From Desulfoluna spongiiphila (GTDB lineage: Bacteria; Desulfobacterota; Desulfobacteria; Desulfobacterales; Desulfolunaceae): a DNA stretch of 64,000 nt. How positions within the stretch are numbered: position 1 is the first letter of the stretch; every line of letters begins with the position of its first letter. The DNA lies in the NCBI RefSeq assembly GCF_900101345.1, contig NZ_FMUX01000024.1:1-64000 (forward strand), given 5' to 3'. Below the pieces are notes generated by a model. The model saw only the letters and a program-made list of their open reading frames with translations. It searched no databases and had not been told where the DNA came from. A program made the translations under genes and the position numbers. Positions 40,216 to 49,529 of the stretch are shown here, in pieces.

Positions 40216-41481
40216 ATGCACGTAATCATCGAGCCCCCTTCCCCCTGCCCCACACCCTGGAGCCACCGCATCACGCCCACCCTCACCGTATGGGGCAGGG
40301 ACATGCCGAGTTTCCATGGGTTCGGGGCCGTAGGCGTTGTTGCCGCCTTTTTGTTTGCCATGCGGCTGAGCCTCAGCCTCGGCTTATCCCCGGGGGCCGT
40401 CCTCTTTCTCATGGGCCTTGCGGCCTTTACCTTCTGGGCCCACAGCCTTGCGGTAAAGATTCTGCCCCTGAAAGAGGGCTTTGTCTACCTGCGCCATGTG
40501 GTCACCCTGGTGCCCGCCCTCCTCCTTTCCGGCATGGCCCTTGGCCTCCGGTCCCCCCTGGCTTATACCGAGGTGATCATGCTGGCCATCGGCCTGCTCC
40601 AGGCCATTGGACGCTTCGGGTGCTTCATGGCGGGGTGCTGCCACGGCAGGCCCCACCGCTGGGGTATCTGTTACGGAGGCGGCCATGTGGCAACAGGGTT
40701 TCCCGCCTACCTCAAGCAGGTCCGGCTCTTCCCGGTCCAGCCCGTTGAGGCCATCTGGGGACTTTTGTGCGTGGCCGCAGGTTCGGGCCTGCTGCTGGCC
40801 GGCTACCCTGCGGGAAGCGGTCTCTCCTCCTACCTGGTGCTCTACGGTCTGGGGCGGTTTTTTCTGGAGTTCTACCGAGGGGATGCGGCAAGGGCATACC
40901 TGGGCCCCCTCTCCGAAGCACAAGCATTCAGCCTGCTTTTCATGTTTGTCGTCCTCCTTGGGGAAGCCACCCGCGCCATCCCGTTTTTTTCCTGGCACGC
41001 CCTGGCCTTTGCCTTGCCGGCCACCACCGGGGCCGTCCTGGCCGTCAGCCCTTCCCGCCGCCAAACCGCCCGCCTGTTTCGCCCGGCCCACGTCAGGGAG
41101 CTGGCCGCACGGCTCTCATGGTTTGGCACCGAAACAGAAGGCCAAACCCCGCCCCATGGGGAGAATCAACCCGCCATCGTACTGACAGCCACGGCCTCCG
41201 GTGTCCGAATCTCCACCGAATCCCTGGAGCATATGGGCGCCCCCATCTCCTACATCGCCTTCTCCTCCCAGGGTCATTGCCTCCCCCAACGCGATGCCCG
41301 CAAGCTCGCACGCCTGTGCCTGCGGCTCATCAAACAACCCGCGGCTCTTTTTTTCGAAGGGCGTCCAGGTATTTTCCACGTCTTTGCAGGGGACATCGCC
41401 ATCGTCTCATCCATGGCGAACACCAGCCGTCTCCACCTCTCCGAGCACGCCCTTCCGACTCCCCGGGCCAAACACCCGTAA
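40216..41481 (+). CDS. Lgt-like polytopic membrane protein (prolipoprotein diacylglyceryl transferase family)
   Basis: 421 residues from MHVIIEPPSPCPTPW, 11 bp after the preceding stop. Six or seven membrane helices are evident. The Lgt-family core is QAIGRFGCFMAGCCHGRPHRWGICY (true Lgt has GR.GNF.N.E) and a later FFLEFYRGDAAR that mirrors Lgt's FxEFFR. The Cys-rich GCFMAGCCHG version marks a divergent subgroup, so lipoprotein modification is only a possibility. A soluble C-terminal domain of about 130 residues (from 290) is not part of Lgt. It is unlikely to be the housekeeping enzyme. Placed directly after eCIS tail genes. Confidence 0.75.
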   Translation: MHVIIEPPSPCPTPWSHRITPTLTVWGRDMPSFHGFGAVGVVAAFLFAMRLSLSLGLSPGAVLFLMGLAAFTFWAHSLAVKILPLKEGFVYLRHVVTLVPALLLSGMALGLRSPLAYTEVIMLAIGLLQAIGRFGCFMAGCCHGRPHRWGICYGGGHVATGFPAYLKQVRLFPVQPVEAIWGLLCVAAGSGLLLAGYPAGSGLSSYLVLYGLGRFFLEFYRGDAARAYLGPLSEAQAFSLLFMFVVLLGEATRAIPFFSWHALAFALPATTGAVLAVSPSRRQTARLFRPAHVRELAARLSWFGTETEGQTPPHGENQPAIVLTATASGVRISTESLEHMGAPISYIAFSSQGHCLPQRDARKLARLCLRLIKQPAALFFEGRPGIFHVFAGDIAIVSSMANTSRLHLSEHALPTPRAKHP

Positions 41482-41668
41482 GGGACACAGGCAACAACCT
41501 CCCTTGCCGGAGCACCCCATGGGCACGTCCTCCATCGCACACACGAGACGATGGGGGAACGTGCCTTTTTTTTCGGGGAAAACCATGCCATAGTAGGCAA
41601 ACGGTACATCCCGTCTCTGCCCGATGGCCACTTGACGCGCCACAGCTACCCCAAAATACCGGATACCG

Positions 41669-43087
41669 ATGAAACGATTTTTGTCTTCAGCAGCCGCCTG
41701 CCTCCTTGCCCTTGGCCTGTTTCACCTGGGGGCCACTTTTTTTGTGCACACGAGCAACGCGCTTCTCCTGGAAAAAACCCGCGCCATTGCCGAGGCAGGG
41801 TTCCTCGCCCTGCCCAACCCGGCCACCCAACCGGCCCTTGACAGCTGGGAGGCGGCCCTGTGCGGTGCGCTTTTTTTCACGCTCACCTCCGGTGCCTTTG
41901 TCCTTGTCACCGCCCTGGTTGCCCCGACCCTTTACCGACGGGGCTTTCTCTCCCGAAAGGTGTCCACTGGCCTCCACGGGCTCTTTCTGGTGGGCTGCCT
42001 TCTCTCCCTGGGAATCACCGCCAAAACCGTGCCCCTTCTTTTGGGCACTGCGGGCGCGTACCTGGTGCTCCTGCCCTGTGGTGAGCAAAGAAAACGCCCC
42101 CCCATAGCGCCCCTTCTTTTCCACGCCCTGATTCCCCTTGCCCTTGCCCTCTGCATCGCAGGCACCCATACCCTGCTTCCGCGGGGCTTGTTCAGCGGAT
42201 TCCGGGACGCCTTTCTCTTTGACAACCCGGCCGGGAACGCAATTCGTCATTTTTACTACACCTACACCCTCTTTCCCGCCGAGGCCTTCAAGGCCATGGG
42301 CCAGAAGAGCCAGCTCACCCTTGTGGTAACGGGCTCGGACCCACGGGGCCTTTCCGCGCTCAACGGCCTGGGGCACCTTTCCGTACCCGGCGGCCCTGCC
42401 GATTACACCCTGAACATCGCCCCGGACACCGTCACCTTTGTCGCCTCCGGGTCATCTTACACCGTCCCGGCCCGGGACTTTTTCGAGGCCCCGGCCAAGA
42501 CGTTTCGGGCATTTTCGGCCGCATCAGATTCTTTCAAATCCCTGCGCAGCCTCACCTGGTTTGCCCTGTTTACGGCCTTTCCCCTTCTTTTTTACCTACT
42601 CTTTCACGCCGCCTTCACCCTGGTTGGCGGCTGCTTTCTTCCCTTTTCCACGGCCACACGCATGGCCACCGTCGGGGTGGCGTCCTCCGCCCTTTTTTTC
42701 GTGCTCCTCCTTGCCGTGGGACTCTCCGTTCCGGAGAGCACCACAGAGGCCCTTGACGCCCTGGCCCGTACAAAGACAAAAAAAGCCACCGCGGAAGAGG
42801 TCATCTTTCGGGCGGCAACACACCCCAGCGCCCTGGTGCGCTACCGGGCCGCCCTGGCAGCACACCGCATCCGCGACCCGTACTTAAAGCAAAAAATCCT
42901 TACCGGCCTCTCCTTAGACCCCGACACCAACGTGGTCTGCCAGGCCCTGGGCGCCATGGGGCAGACAAAGGACCGGCGGTACCTCAAACCACTGGAGGAG
43001 GCCGTTCGCACCCGTCCCGAATGGTACGTGCAATGGTATGGCTACAACGCCATGGGGAGGCTGGGATGGCACCAGGCACCAAGGTAA
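41669..43087 (+). CDS. Polytopic membrane protein with C-terminal HEAT-like repeats
   Basis: 472 residues. The first helix may be a signal (MKRFLSSAAACLLALGLFHLGATFF). At least five more membrane helices follow (around 65-90, 100-135, 150-170, and a pair at about 290-355), with a periplasmic-looking beta domain between (SQLTLVVTGSDPRGLSALNGLGHLSVPGGPADYTLNIAPDTVTF). The end (ATHPSALVRYRAALAAHRIRDPYLKQKILTGLSLDPDTNVVCQALGAMGQTKDRRYLKPLEEAV) is HEAT-repeat-like. Family not recognised. It overlaps the downstream protease gene by 22 bp, so both act together. Confidence 0.7.
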   Translation: MKRFLSSAAACLLALGLFHLGATFFVHTSNALLLEKTRAIAEAGFLALPNPATQPALDSWEAALCGALFFTLTSGAFVLVTALVAPTLYRRGFLSRKVSTGLHGLFLVGCLLSLGITAKTVPLLLGTAGAYLVLLPCGEQRKRPPIAPLLFHALIPLALALCIAGTHTLLPRGLFSGFRDAFLFDNPAGNAIRHFYYTYTLFPAEAFKAMGQKSQLTLVVTGSDPRGLSALNGLGHLSVPGGPADYTLNIAPDTVTFVASGSSYTVPARDFFEAPAKTFRAFSAASDSFKSLRSLTWFALFTAFPLLFYLLFHAAFTLVGGCFLPFSTATRMATVGVASSALFFVLLLAVGLSVPESTTEALDALARTKTKKATAEEVIFRAATHPSALVRYRAALAAHRIRDPYLKQKILTGLSLDPDTNVVCQALGAMGQTKDRRYLKPLEEAVRTRPEWYVQWYGYNAMGRLGWHQAPR

Positions 43088-43698
43088 CCGCAAGCGTCTC
43101 GGCTGCTTGTGCTGTGCTTCTGCTGGAAACGGCGGCCAGGAGCCTTCCCCCGCTGGCATCCCCCCTAACAACGACCCTTGTGCTTCGGCTGGTGCAGCTC
43201 ACCATCATGGCCATGCTGCTCAAGGGCCAGTTCACCCAAGGGGAGTTGGGGAGCCTCTCACCCAACGCCCTGAGACAGGCGGCCCTCAAAGGAGCGGCAT
43301 GGTCCCTCGGGTTCGGCACCTTTGTGGGCACAGGAGCCCTGATCCTTTTTCTTGCGGGCATCAACCCCCTGCACCTGGTCAGAATGCCCCTGCCCCGGGA
43401 CCAGTCCACCCTGGCTCTCTTCTTCCTCACGGGGGGGGTGGTGGCGCCTCTGGCCGAAGAGTTTTTTTTCCGGGGCATCGTGTATCGCCTGCTTCGCCCC
43501 ATGGGGGTGATACCGGCAATTTTCATCAGCACCCTGCTTTTTGCCGCAGCCCATGCCATGCACGGCGCAGTGCCCGTCACCCAGCTCGCAGGGGGCCTGC
43601 TTTTTGCCGTCGCCTACGAAAAAGAGGGCCACCTGGCCGTTCCCGTCATCATCCACGGGGCGGGAAACACAGCGCTCTTTACTCTTTCTCTTATATAA
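43066..43698 (+). CDS. CPBP-family intramembrane glutamic endopeptidase
   Basis: 210 residues; ATG 43066 is preferred because GGGAGG precedes it. Motif 1 is PLAEEFFFRGIVYRLL (EExxxR), motif 2 FISTLLFAAAHAMHG (FxxxH), and a third conserved block is HLAVPVIIHGAGNTALF (HxxxN). These are the catalytic residues of CAAX-protease/bacteriocin-processing (CPBP, Abi) proteins. In bacteria they cleave membrane proteins or serve in immunity; the substrate here is unknown. It shares an overlapping start with the HEAT-like membrane gene. A 208-bp gap without a gene separates it from gspF. Confidence 0.88.
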   Translation: MAPGTKVTASVSAACAVLLLETAARSLPPLASPLTTTLVLRLVQLTIMAMLLKGQFTQGELGSLSPNALRQAALKGAAWSLGFGTFVGTGALILFLAGINPLHLVRMPLPRDQSTLALFFLTGGVVAPLAEEFFFRGIVYRLLRPMGVIPAIFISTLLFAAAHAMHGAVPVTQLAGGLLFAVAYEKEGHLAVPVIIHGAGNTALFTLSLI

Positions 43699-43906
43699 GG
43701 CATCATGGGCGGGATTCGTCGGCCTTTCCCCTGGACCTGTAAGGGGTCGGAAAGATTATAGAGTACGGACACACCCGTCTGCCGCCCTGGAAAAAACAGG
43801 CCCCAGGGATTTGATGCTCCCGTACCATACGGACACGGCGGCCTGCCAACTCTACGGTCATGTCCTTTCAGGCCACTTAACCACCACAGGTGATCCATAC
43901 TGAGCC

Positions 43907-45136
43907 ATGCCACTTTTTGAATACAGCGCCCTGACAGACAAGGGAAAAACAACCACAGGCATCATTGACTGTGACAGCGCCCAGGCGGCCCGTCAAAAAC
44001 TGCGGGCAGGACGCCTGTACCCCGTAAAGGTCAACGAAGTTTCCGATCGCAGCCTCTCCTCCGGCCGGTTCAACCTGAACCGTATAGGTGCCCTCTTCAA
44101 CCGGGTACGCCCCCGGGACCTCACCCTGGCCACCCGCCAGATGGCCACCCTTATCAACGCCGGCTTTACCCTTGTCTCGGCCATCGATACCCTTATCCAG
44201 CTGGTGGAAGCCCCCCGTCTCAAACAGGTTTTCTCCCGCATCAAGGACAGCATCGAGGAGGGCAGCAGCTTTGCCGAGGCCCTCTCCTCCTATCCGGGAA
44301 TCTTCAGCCCCGTGTACATCAACATGGTTATGGCAGGAGAAGCCTCGGGCACCCTGGACGTTGTCCTGGAACGCCTGGCAGAGATCGGCGAGCGCCAGCT
44401 CTCCCTGACCAACCGCATCCGGGCCGCCCTCACCTACCCCTTTCTCATGACCTGCATCGGCGTGCTGATCCTCTACTTCCTCATGACGATCATCGTCCCG
44501 AAAATGGCCGGGATCTTCGACGACCTGGGCCAGGCATTGCCCCTGCCCACACGCATTCTCCTGCGCACCGGAGAGATCCTGGGTACCTTCTGGTGGGTGT
44601 TTCCTCTGCTCCTGATCCTTCTGGTCACCGCATTCAAACGATTCAAGCGCACCGAAAAAGGCGCCCTTATCATCGATAAATGCCTGCTTCGTATCCCCGT
44701 AGCCGGGGATCTGGTGCGCAAAGTGGCCGTCACCCGATTCTCCCGTACCCTGGGCTCCCTTCTCACCAACGGCGTCTCCATGCTCACCGCCATGGACGTG
44801 GCCCGAAACGTGGCAGGCAACCTGGTGCTCTCCGAAGCGGCAGCCGGTGCGGCCGGGGAAGTGGAAAAAGGGGGGGAGTTGGGGGACGCCATGGGGGAAT
44901 CGGGGGTCTTTCCCCTGCTGGCCGTCCAGATGGTGAGGGTGGGGGAAAAAAGCGGCAAGCTGGAAGAGATGCTGGGCCGGGTGGCCGATGTCTATGAAGG
45001 GGAGGTGGAATCGTCCTTAGAGAGCCTCACCTCCATGATCGAGCCCATCATTATCCTTGTGATGGGAGCCACCGTGGGCTTTATTGTCCTGTCCATCTGT
45101 CTTCCCATCTTTTCCATGAACCAGCTCATCGGATAG
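43907..45136 (+). CDS. gspF: Type II secretion inner-membrane protein GspF
   Basis: 409 residues. Two GspF/PilC domains are clear, RDLTLATRQMATLINAGFTLVSAIDTL...FAEALSSYPGIFSPVYINMVMAGEASGTLDVVLERLAE and VTRFSRTLGSLLTNGVSMLTAMDVARNV...VFPLLAVQMVRVGEKSGKLEEML. Three membrane helices (about 170-190, 220-240, 380-400) complete the fold. GspF is the platform that couples GspE to the pseudopilus. It lies on the opposite strand from all the other core gsp genes and faces them, whereas normally it follows gspE. Confidence 0.95.
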   Translation: MPLFEYSALTDKGKTTTGIIDCDSAQAARQKLRAGRLYPVKVNEVSDRSLSSGRFNLNRIGALFNRVRPRDLTLATRQMATLINAGFTLVSAIDTLIQLVEAPRLKQVFSRIKDSIEEGSSFAEALSSYPGIFSPVYINMVMAGEASGTLDVVLERLAEIGERQLSLTNRIRAALTYPFLMTCIGVLILYFLMTIIVPKMAGIFDDLGQALPLPTRILLRTGEILGTFWWVFPLLLILLVTAFKRFKRTEKGALIIDKCLLRIPVAGDLVRKVAVTRFSRTLGSLLTNGVSMLTAMDVARNVAGNLVLSEAAAGAAGEVEKGGELGDAMGESGVFPLLAVQMVRVGEKSGKLEEMLGRVADVYEGEVESSLESLTSMIEPIIILVMGATVGFIVLSICLPIFSMNQLIG

Positions 45137-45210
45137 GGCAAGGCCCGTCAGCACCACCGACAGCGCCCGGCACATCGATAAAAGCAACAACCAGATTCAG
45201 CGATAAGATA

Positions 45211-47733
45211 TTGAAACAACTCCGTCAGATAAAATCAGCCCTTGGTTCCAGAGCAGGCATCATCACCACCGTGTCAGCCCTCGTCCTTCTTGCTTTTTTC
45301 ACCGCCGTCCCCGTTGCTGTCAAGCATGCGACGCTCTCCTGGCTGAAGAACAACGGCATGGACGAAGCCCGCATCGACAATGTGGACGTCAACCTTTTTG
45401 CCGGCACCCTGGCCGTGGATGGTGTCCACCTGCACGCGGAAAACGGTACGACAAACGCCCTTCAGCACTTTTCCGTCAACCTGGCCATGACGGACCTGGC
45501 GCGAAAACGGGTACGCATCGAATCCCTCCGCATCGAGGGGCTGGATCTCTCGGCACGGCTGGTTGAAGCCCTCTCCATAGGCGGGTTTACGCTGCCTTCA
45601 GAGTCCCCCGCGACCGAGCCCCGGATCACCCCAGACGAAAGCGACAAAAAACCCTGGCACATCGGCATCGACAGCTTGACGGTCCGAGACACCGCCCTGG
45701 CCTTTGCCGTCCCGAAGCTCGACCTGGCCCTTGCCCTGGACGATCTCTCCCTGACCCACCTCCACAGCTGGAATCCCGCCCAGGAGGCGCGGCTTGAGGT
45801 GAAAGGCTCCCTGAACAAAAGCCCCCTGCTCATCTCCCTGGACCTTGCCCCCTTTGCCGCAGACACCTCGGTGCAGGGCGGCATCCAGCTCACGGACTTT
45901 GCCCTTGCACCCTTCACCAAGGTAGCCGAACCCCACGTCACCGACCTTGACGGTAAGCTGACCATCGATACCCGCATCGCCTTCACCCGAGCCCTTGAAT
46001 CCGGGACCACCCTCAGCCAGACCGGCACCCTTTCCCTGACGGACCTCAGCGGACGCCTCACCGATCCCGGCGTGGATCTCAAGGCTTTGGACCTCACCTG
46101 GCTCGGTGATGTCTGGGTTGCCCTGGATCCCGCAGAGAAAATGACCGACCTTCGCACCCTGGGATCCCTTGCCAACGGCAGGCTCGATGCGGCCTACCCC
46201 GCCATGGGACTGCGTCTCCGCCACGAAGGGGTGGTCTGGGACGGTGAGTTGAGCCATACGCCATCACAGAAAGACGGCCTTGCCGCCCGGGGAAACCTGA
46301 GCGTAAAACAGGCCCTGGCCTCCGACAGCGACACCGATGTCAAGATAGCCTCCCTCTCCCACTTTTTCGCTTACGACATCAAAGCAAAGGGTCTCAACAC
46401 CATCCGGGTACCCCATATTTCCCTTAAAGGGATCAGCGCCCTGCCCCCTTTGTCCAGCATCGGCTCCGTGGACATCACCGCCATGGCCCTGAACAATCTC
46501 AGTCACCTGCGCGCCGACACCCTCATCGTGGACGACGTGGCCACCACTCTGGTGCGGGACCCCGCGGGCCGGCTCACGTTTTTCAACACCATCAACAGCC
46601 TGACGGCCTTCCATGGAAACGAATCAGCACCCTCCTCCACGGACACCACGGCCCCTGGAGGAGCCCCTCCGGCTCCCCTGGCAGTCAAGATCAACACCTT
46701 TCGCATCTCCGGCGACGACTTCCTGCACCTCACGGACCGCAGCGTGACCCCCGTGTTTGAAAAAGAGGTCAGCTTAAAACGGCTGGAACTGCTGGATATC
46801 GATACCACAGCCCCGGACAGGGACCTGCCCCTGACCCTTGAAGCCGAACTGGATACCTACGAAACCTTCTCGGTCACCGGCACCGTCAGGCCCCTGGCCC
46901 CGGATGTCACGGCACACCTCAAGGCCAGGGTAGCCAACATCAACCTGAGCTGTCTGTCGCCCTACTGCTCCCAGGCCCTGGGCTACCTCATCAAAACCGG
47001 AAGTTTCACCGCAGACTCCACACTGGATATCAACGCCGGCGTCCTTGATATCAACAACCAGCTGACCCTGCGCAACCTCAGGCTGGTGCCCGACGATGAA
47101 GAAACCGTCGATCAGGTGATGAAAAACCTCACCATGCCCCTGGACTACGCCCTCTCCATCTTAGAGGACAACAACGGCACCATCAGCCTCTCCATTCCCG
47201 TCCACGGAGACATCCACGACCCGGACATCAACCTGAACAGCATCATCCAGATTGCCACGGCCAAGGCCATCACCACGGCCTCGGTCTCCTACCTCTCCTT
47301 CCTGCTCCAGCCCTACGGGGCCCTTCTCATGGTGGCTGAAAAGGCAGGGGAGATGATCACAGAAATCCATCTGGATCCCGTGGGGTACGAGCTGGGGGCC
47401 ACCGAGCCCGACCCGGCGGGCCTTGAGTACCTCAAGGTGGTGGCCGGCCTCATGAAAAAAAAGGAGTTCCTGAACCTCACGGTCTTCGCCAACGCCGTCC
47501 CGGAGGATCTCTCATCGGAACCAGAGGCCGCCGAAGAGACGCCAACCGAGGCATCAGGCGAACTCCCGGCTCCCGAGGACAAAACCCTTTACATGGACCT
47601 TGCCCGGCAACGCGCAAGCACCATTCGGCACATCCTGGCCAAAGAGGGCATCGCCCCCGGGCGCATCCACGTCAGCCGTCCCAACTTCATCGTCTCCAAG
47701 CAGCAAAAGCCGGAAGCCGTTCTGACACTATAA
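45211..47733 (+). CDS. AsmA-like / DUF748 envelope protein
   Basis: 840 residues. TTG start with poor ribosome site. An N-terminal membrane helix (about 15-35) is followed by a long periplasmic beta-strand protein of the DUF748/AsmA type: LKNNGMDEARIDNVDVNLFAGTLAVDGVHLHAENG, many repeating strands, then PDVTAHLKARVANINLSCLSPYCSQALGYLIKTGSFTADSTLDINAG, the most conserved DUF748 block. The C-terminus (KTLYMDLARQRASTIRHILAKEGIAPGRIHVSRPNFI) resembles an OmpA-like end. Such proteins are thought to help lipid or outer-membrane traffic. It lies 74 bp after gspF and may be co-transcribed. Confidence 0.85.
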   Translation: MKQLRQIKSALGSRAGIITTVSALVLLAFFTAVPVAVKHATLSWLKNNGMDEARIDNVDVNLFAGTLAVDGVHLHAENGTTNALQHFSVNLAMTDLARKRVRIESLRIEGLDLSARLVEALSIGGFTLPSESPATEPRITPDESDKKPWHIGIDSLTVRDTALAFAVPKLDLALALDDLSLTHLHSWNPAQEARLEVKGSLNKSPLLISLDLAPFAADTSVQGGIQLTDFALAPFTKVAEPHVTDLDGKLTIDTRIAFTRALESGTTLSQTGTLSLTDLSGRLTDPGVDLKALDLTWLGDVWVALDPAEKMTDLRTLGSLANGRLDAAYPAMGLRLRHEGVVWDGELSHTPSQKDGLAARGNLSVKQALASDSDTDVKIASLSHFFAYDIKAKGLNTIRVPHISLKGISALPPLSSIGSVDITAMALNNLSHLRADTLIVDDVATTLVRDPAGRLTFFNTINSLTAFHGNESAPSSTDTTAPGGAPPAPLAVKINTFRISGDDFLHLTDRSVTPVFEKEVSLKRLELLDIDTTAPDRDLPLTLEAELDTYETFSVTGTVRPLAPDVTAHLKARVANINLSCLSPYCSQALGYLIKTGSFTADSTLDINAGVLDINNQLTLRNLRLVPDDEETVDQVMKNLTMPLDYALSILEDNNGTISLSIPVHGDIHDPDINLNSIIQIATAKAITTASVSYLSFLLQPYGALLMVAEKAGEMITEIHLDPVGYELGATEPDPAGLEYLKVVAGLMKKKEFLNLTVFANAVPEDLSSEPEAAEETPTEASGELPAPEDKTLYMDLARQRASTIRHILAKEGIAPGRIHVSRPNFIVSKQQKPEAVLTL

Positions 47734-47739
47734 AAAAAA

Positions 47740-48666
47740 TCAATACGGAATGGTGAGGGTCAAACCAAGGCAGGATTCATTGCGTTGTTTTTCGAGTTCG
47801 CCGCCCCAGTGACGCATCTCTTTCCAGAGACTTTCCCGGACAAGGCGATTCTCTTTGAGGGCGCCGGTGTAAGAGCCATGGATGCTTCCGGAATAGAAGC
47901 CAAACCCCACAAAGGCGATGAGGGCCCCCAAGGCGTTGTTGCCGTCGTCAAAGCTTTCGGCGGCGGCCAGCCCCAGGGTGACATTGAGCAGAAAGGCCAC
48001 GGCAGCGTCCTGATAGCGACCGAGGTAGAGGTAGCCGCCTCCTGGAACCAGGGCCAGGCCCCCTGCGACCATGGGGGATTTTTCGGGAAGGGCTTTAAAT
48101 CGCTCCAGGCTGTCCAGGATGCCGTGGTAGCCACAGGACCTGTCCACATGGCCTGCGGTGGCTTTGAAGGCGGCCTCGGCCCGGGGCAGGTCCCCCATCT
48201 CAAGGCGGGTCCAGGCCATGCGGGTGAGAAGAAGCTGCTGGGCCTCGTCATCGCCCTGGGTCTCAAGCCGGAGGTTGGAAAGAAGGATCACCCCTGCAGA
48301 CGGGTCCCCTGAACGGGTCAGGCACTGGGCCTGCATCACCCCTGCGGCGAGGACCAGGGGAGAGGCGTCAAAGCGGCGTCGGAAATCGGAAAACGCTTTT
48401 CCGGCCTTTGGGTACTGCCCGTCGCTGTAAAGGGACAAAGCCCGGGCATACTGAGCAGCGGCTAGATGCTCGGAGCCGGGGAAAAAATGCATGAACCGGG
48501 AGAATTCCGCCGCGGCCTGGGGGTAGTCTCCTGCCTCGAAAAGGCTTCGGGCATAGGAAAACTGCGCGTCTTCATCGATGGTGAGGGTGTCTGAGACAGA
48601 GGCGGTGGCGGTCAGGATAACGAACAGCAGGCCAAGGAGGCCTGCGGAAAAAACAGGGTGCTTCAT
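47740..48666 (-). CDS. Exported TPR-repeat protein
   Basis: 308 residues with a signal peptide (cleavage near ASVSD). Residues 30-200 contain tetratricopeptide repeats (AQFSYARSLFEAGDYPQAAAEFSRFMHFFPGSEHLAAAQYARALSLYSDGQYPKAGKAFSDF, the BamD/YbgF-like type). The C-terminal third has two hydrophobic segments (GGLALVPGGGYLYLGRYQDAAVAFLLNVTLGLAAA, ALGALIAFVGFGFYSGS) with a Gly-rich motif found in small membrane proteins linked to YidD-like genes. It converges on the DUF748 gene with only 6 bp between the stops. The YidD-like gene lies upstream in the same direction, separated by repeats. Confidence 0.8.
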   Translation of the reverse strand: MKHPVFSAGLLGLLFVILTATASVSDTLTIDEDAQFSYARSLFEAGDYPQAAAEFSRFMHFFPGSEHLAAAQYARALSLYSDGQYPKAGKAFSDFRRRFDASPLVLAAGVMQAQCLTRSGDPSAGVILLSNLRLETQGDDEAQQLLLTRMAWTRLEMGDLPRAEAAFKATAGHVDRSCGYHGILDSLERFKALPEKSPMVAGGLALVPGGGYLYLGRYQDAAVAFLLNVTLGLAAAESFDDGNNALGALIAFVGFGFYSGSIHGSYTGALKENRLVRESLWKEMRHWGGELEKQRNESCLGLTLTIPY

Positions 48667-48717
48667 GGGGTCACATGGCTCCTTTGTCCATGGGCTCGGA
48701 AATCGGGCAAACGGTTA

Positions 48718-48835
48718 GCCTTCTATGGTTAAGTGCGTTGAAAAGCCTGCCTCCGGCGGCAAGGTGTGCCACCTTGAAAGCAGGTTGCGGATGCGCTTTG
48801 CCCCTCGTTCCTCGGGTCAAATCACATCCGCCTTT
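48718..48835. repeat. Repeat module B, reverse
   Basis: It starts with GCCTTCTATGG 52 bp upstream of the TPR gene's start and runs to ATCACATCCGCCTTT. It is followed at once by MITE A copy 3, the same neighbourhood as at 7.5 kb and 28.6 kb but inverted. Confidence 0.8.
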
Positions 48836-48847
48836 CAAACAAACGTC

Positions 48848-49015
48848 GGCCTTGATCATTGTTTGGGCCATCGGCGAACACCCTTGTCACCTGGAGCGCC
48901 GCACTCCTGTGCGGCACGGGTAACGACGGACTAAAAAGCCGCACCGGAGTGCGGCGCTCCGTTCCGGTCGATCTTTCTCGGTTTTATTGAAGGTCGCGGC
49001 TCAAACGATGACCAA
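48848..49015. mobile_element. MITE family A, copy 3 (inverted)
   Basis: About 168 bp, from GGCC+TTGATCATTGTTTGGGCC to GGCTCAAACGATGACCAA. The inner inverted pair GGAGCGCCGCACT / AGTGCGGCGCTCC is at 48893-48905 and 48948-48960. Confidence 0.78.
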
Positions 49016-49036
49016 ACTCCAAACGTCATCCAAGAC

Positions 49037-49086
49037 CTGTTTGTCATACCCGTCGTTATGAGATCAGGCAAACATTTTGCCGCCAG
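49037..49086. repeat. Repeat module C, partial, reverse
   Basis: ACCTGTTTGTCATACCCGTCGTTATGAGATCAGGCAAACATTTTGCCGCC is the reverse of the module C variant seen at 30233-30280, without the CCTCCGGC...GCCGGGGG hairpin. It ends 36 bp short of the YidD-like gene. Confidence 0.6.
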
Positions 49087-49121
49087 CTGCATAAGCTGAA
49101 TAGCTACAATCCATCTTTTTT

Positions 49122-49529
49122 TCAATCCCACCCCTCAAAGTGCATGGGCAGCTCGGGACCTTTTTTCCGCGCCTCCTGACCTTTGCCCTCTTTCCACCAG
49201 AAATCATTGGCAGACACCGGGTCCCAGGCGTGTCGATGGCCTCCCACCACCACCTGGGGCAGTCGCTTTGTGTCGTCCCCGCCGCACCGGATCAACCGAT
49301 CGCAGCTTAAAAGCGCTCCTTTGAGCGGGCCGTGTGTTTCTACGGCCTCCCTGGCGTATCGGGCACACGACGGCACATGGCTGCACCGGTTGCCGTCCGT
49401 AGACGAAATCAGGGACTTAAAAAGGGAATAGACAAGGGGGCTCTCTTCGGCCTCAGCAAGGCAGGGTCCCGGCAGGAACAGCCCGGACACAAGCATCAGG
49501 CAGAAGACCCTCTTCAGCTGCTTACGCAT
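49122..49529 (-). CDS. YidD-like protein with a signal peptide
   Basis: 135 residues. The YidD core is CSHVPSCARYAREAVETHGPLKGALLSCDRLIRCGGDD, matching the HxPSCSxYAxEAixxHGxxxGxxLtxxRllRC pattern of the membrane-insertion efficiency factor family. Unlike housekeeping YidD (about 70-85 residues) it has an N-terminal Sec signal (MRKQLKRVFCLMLVSGLFLPGPCLA) and a C-terminal tail with Trp/Lys. Its start overlaps the gspE stop by 8 bp, so it is translated with the secretion genes. A role in secretion-machine or envelope assembly is inferred from place only. Confidence 0.82.
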   Translation of the reverse strand: MRKQLKRVFCLMLVSGLFLPGPCLAEAEESPLVYSLFKSLISSTDGNRCSHVPSCARYAREAVETHGPLKGALLSCDRLIRCGGDDTKRLPQVVVGGHRHAWDPVSANDFWWKEGKGQEARKKGPELPMHFEGWD

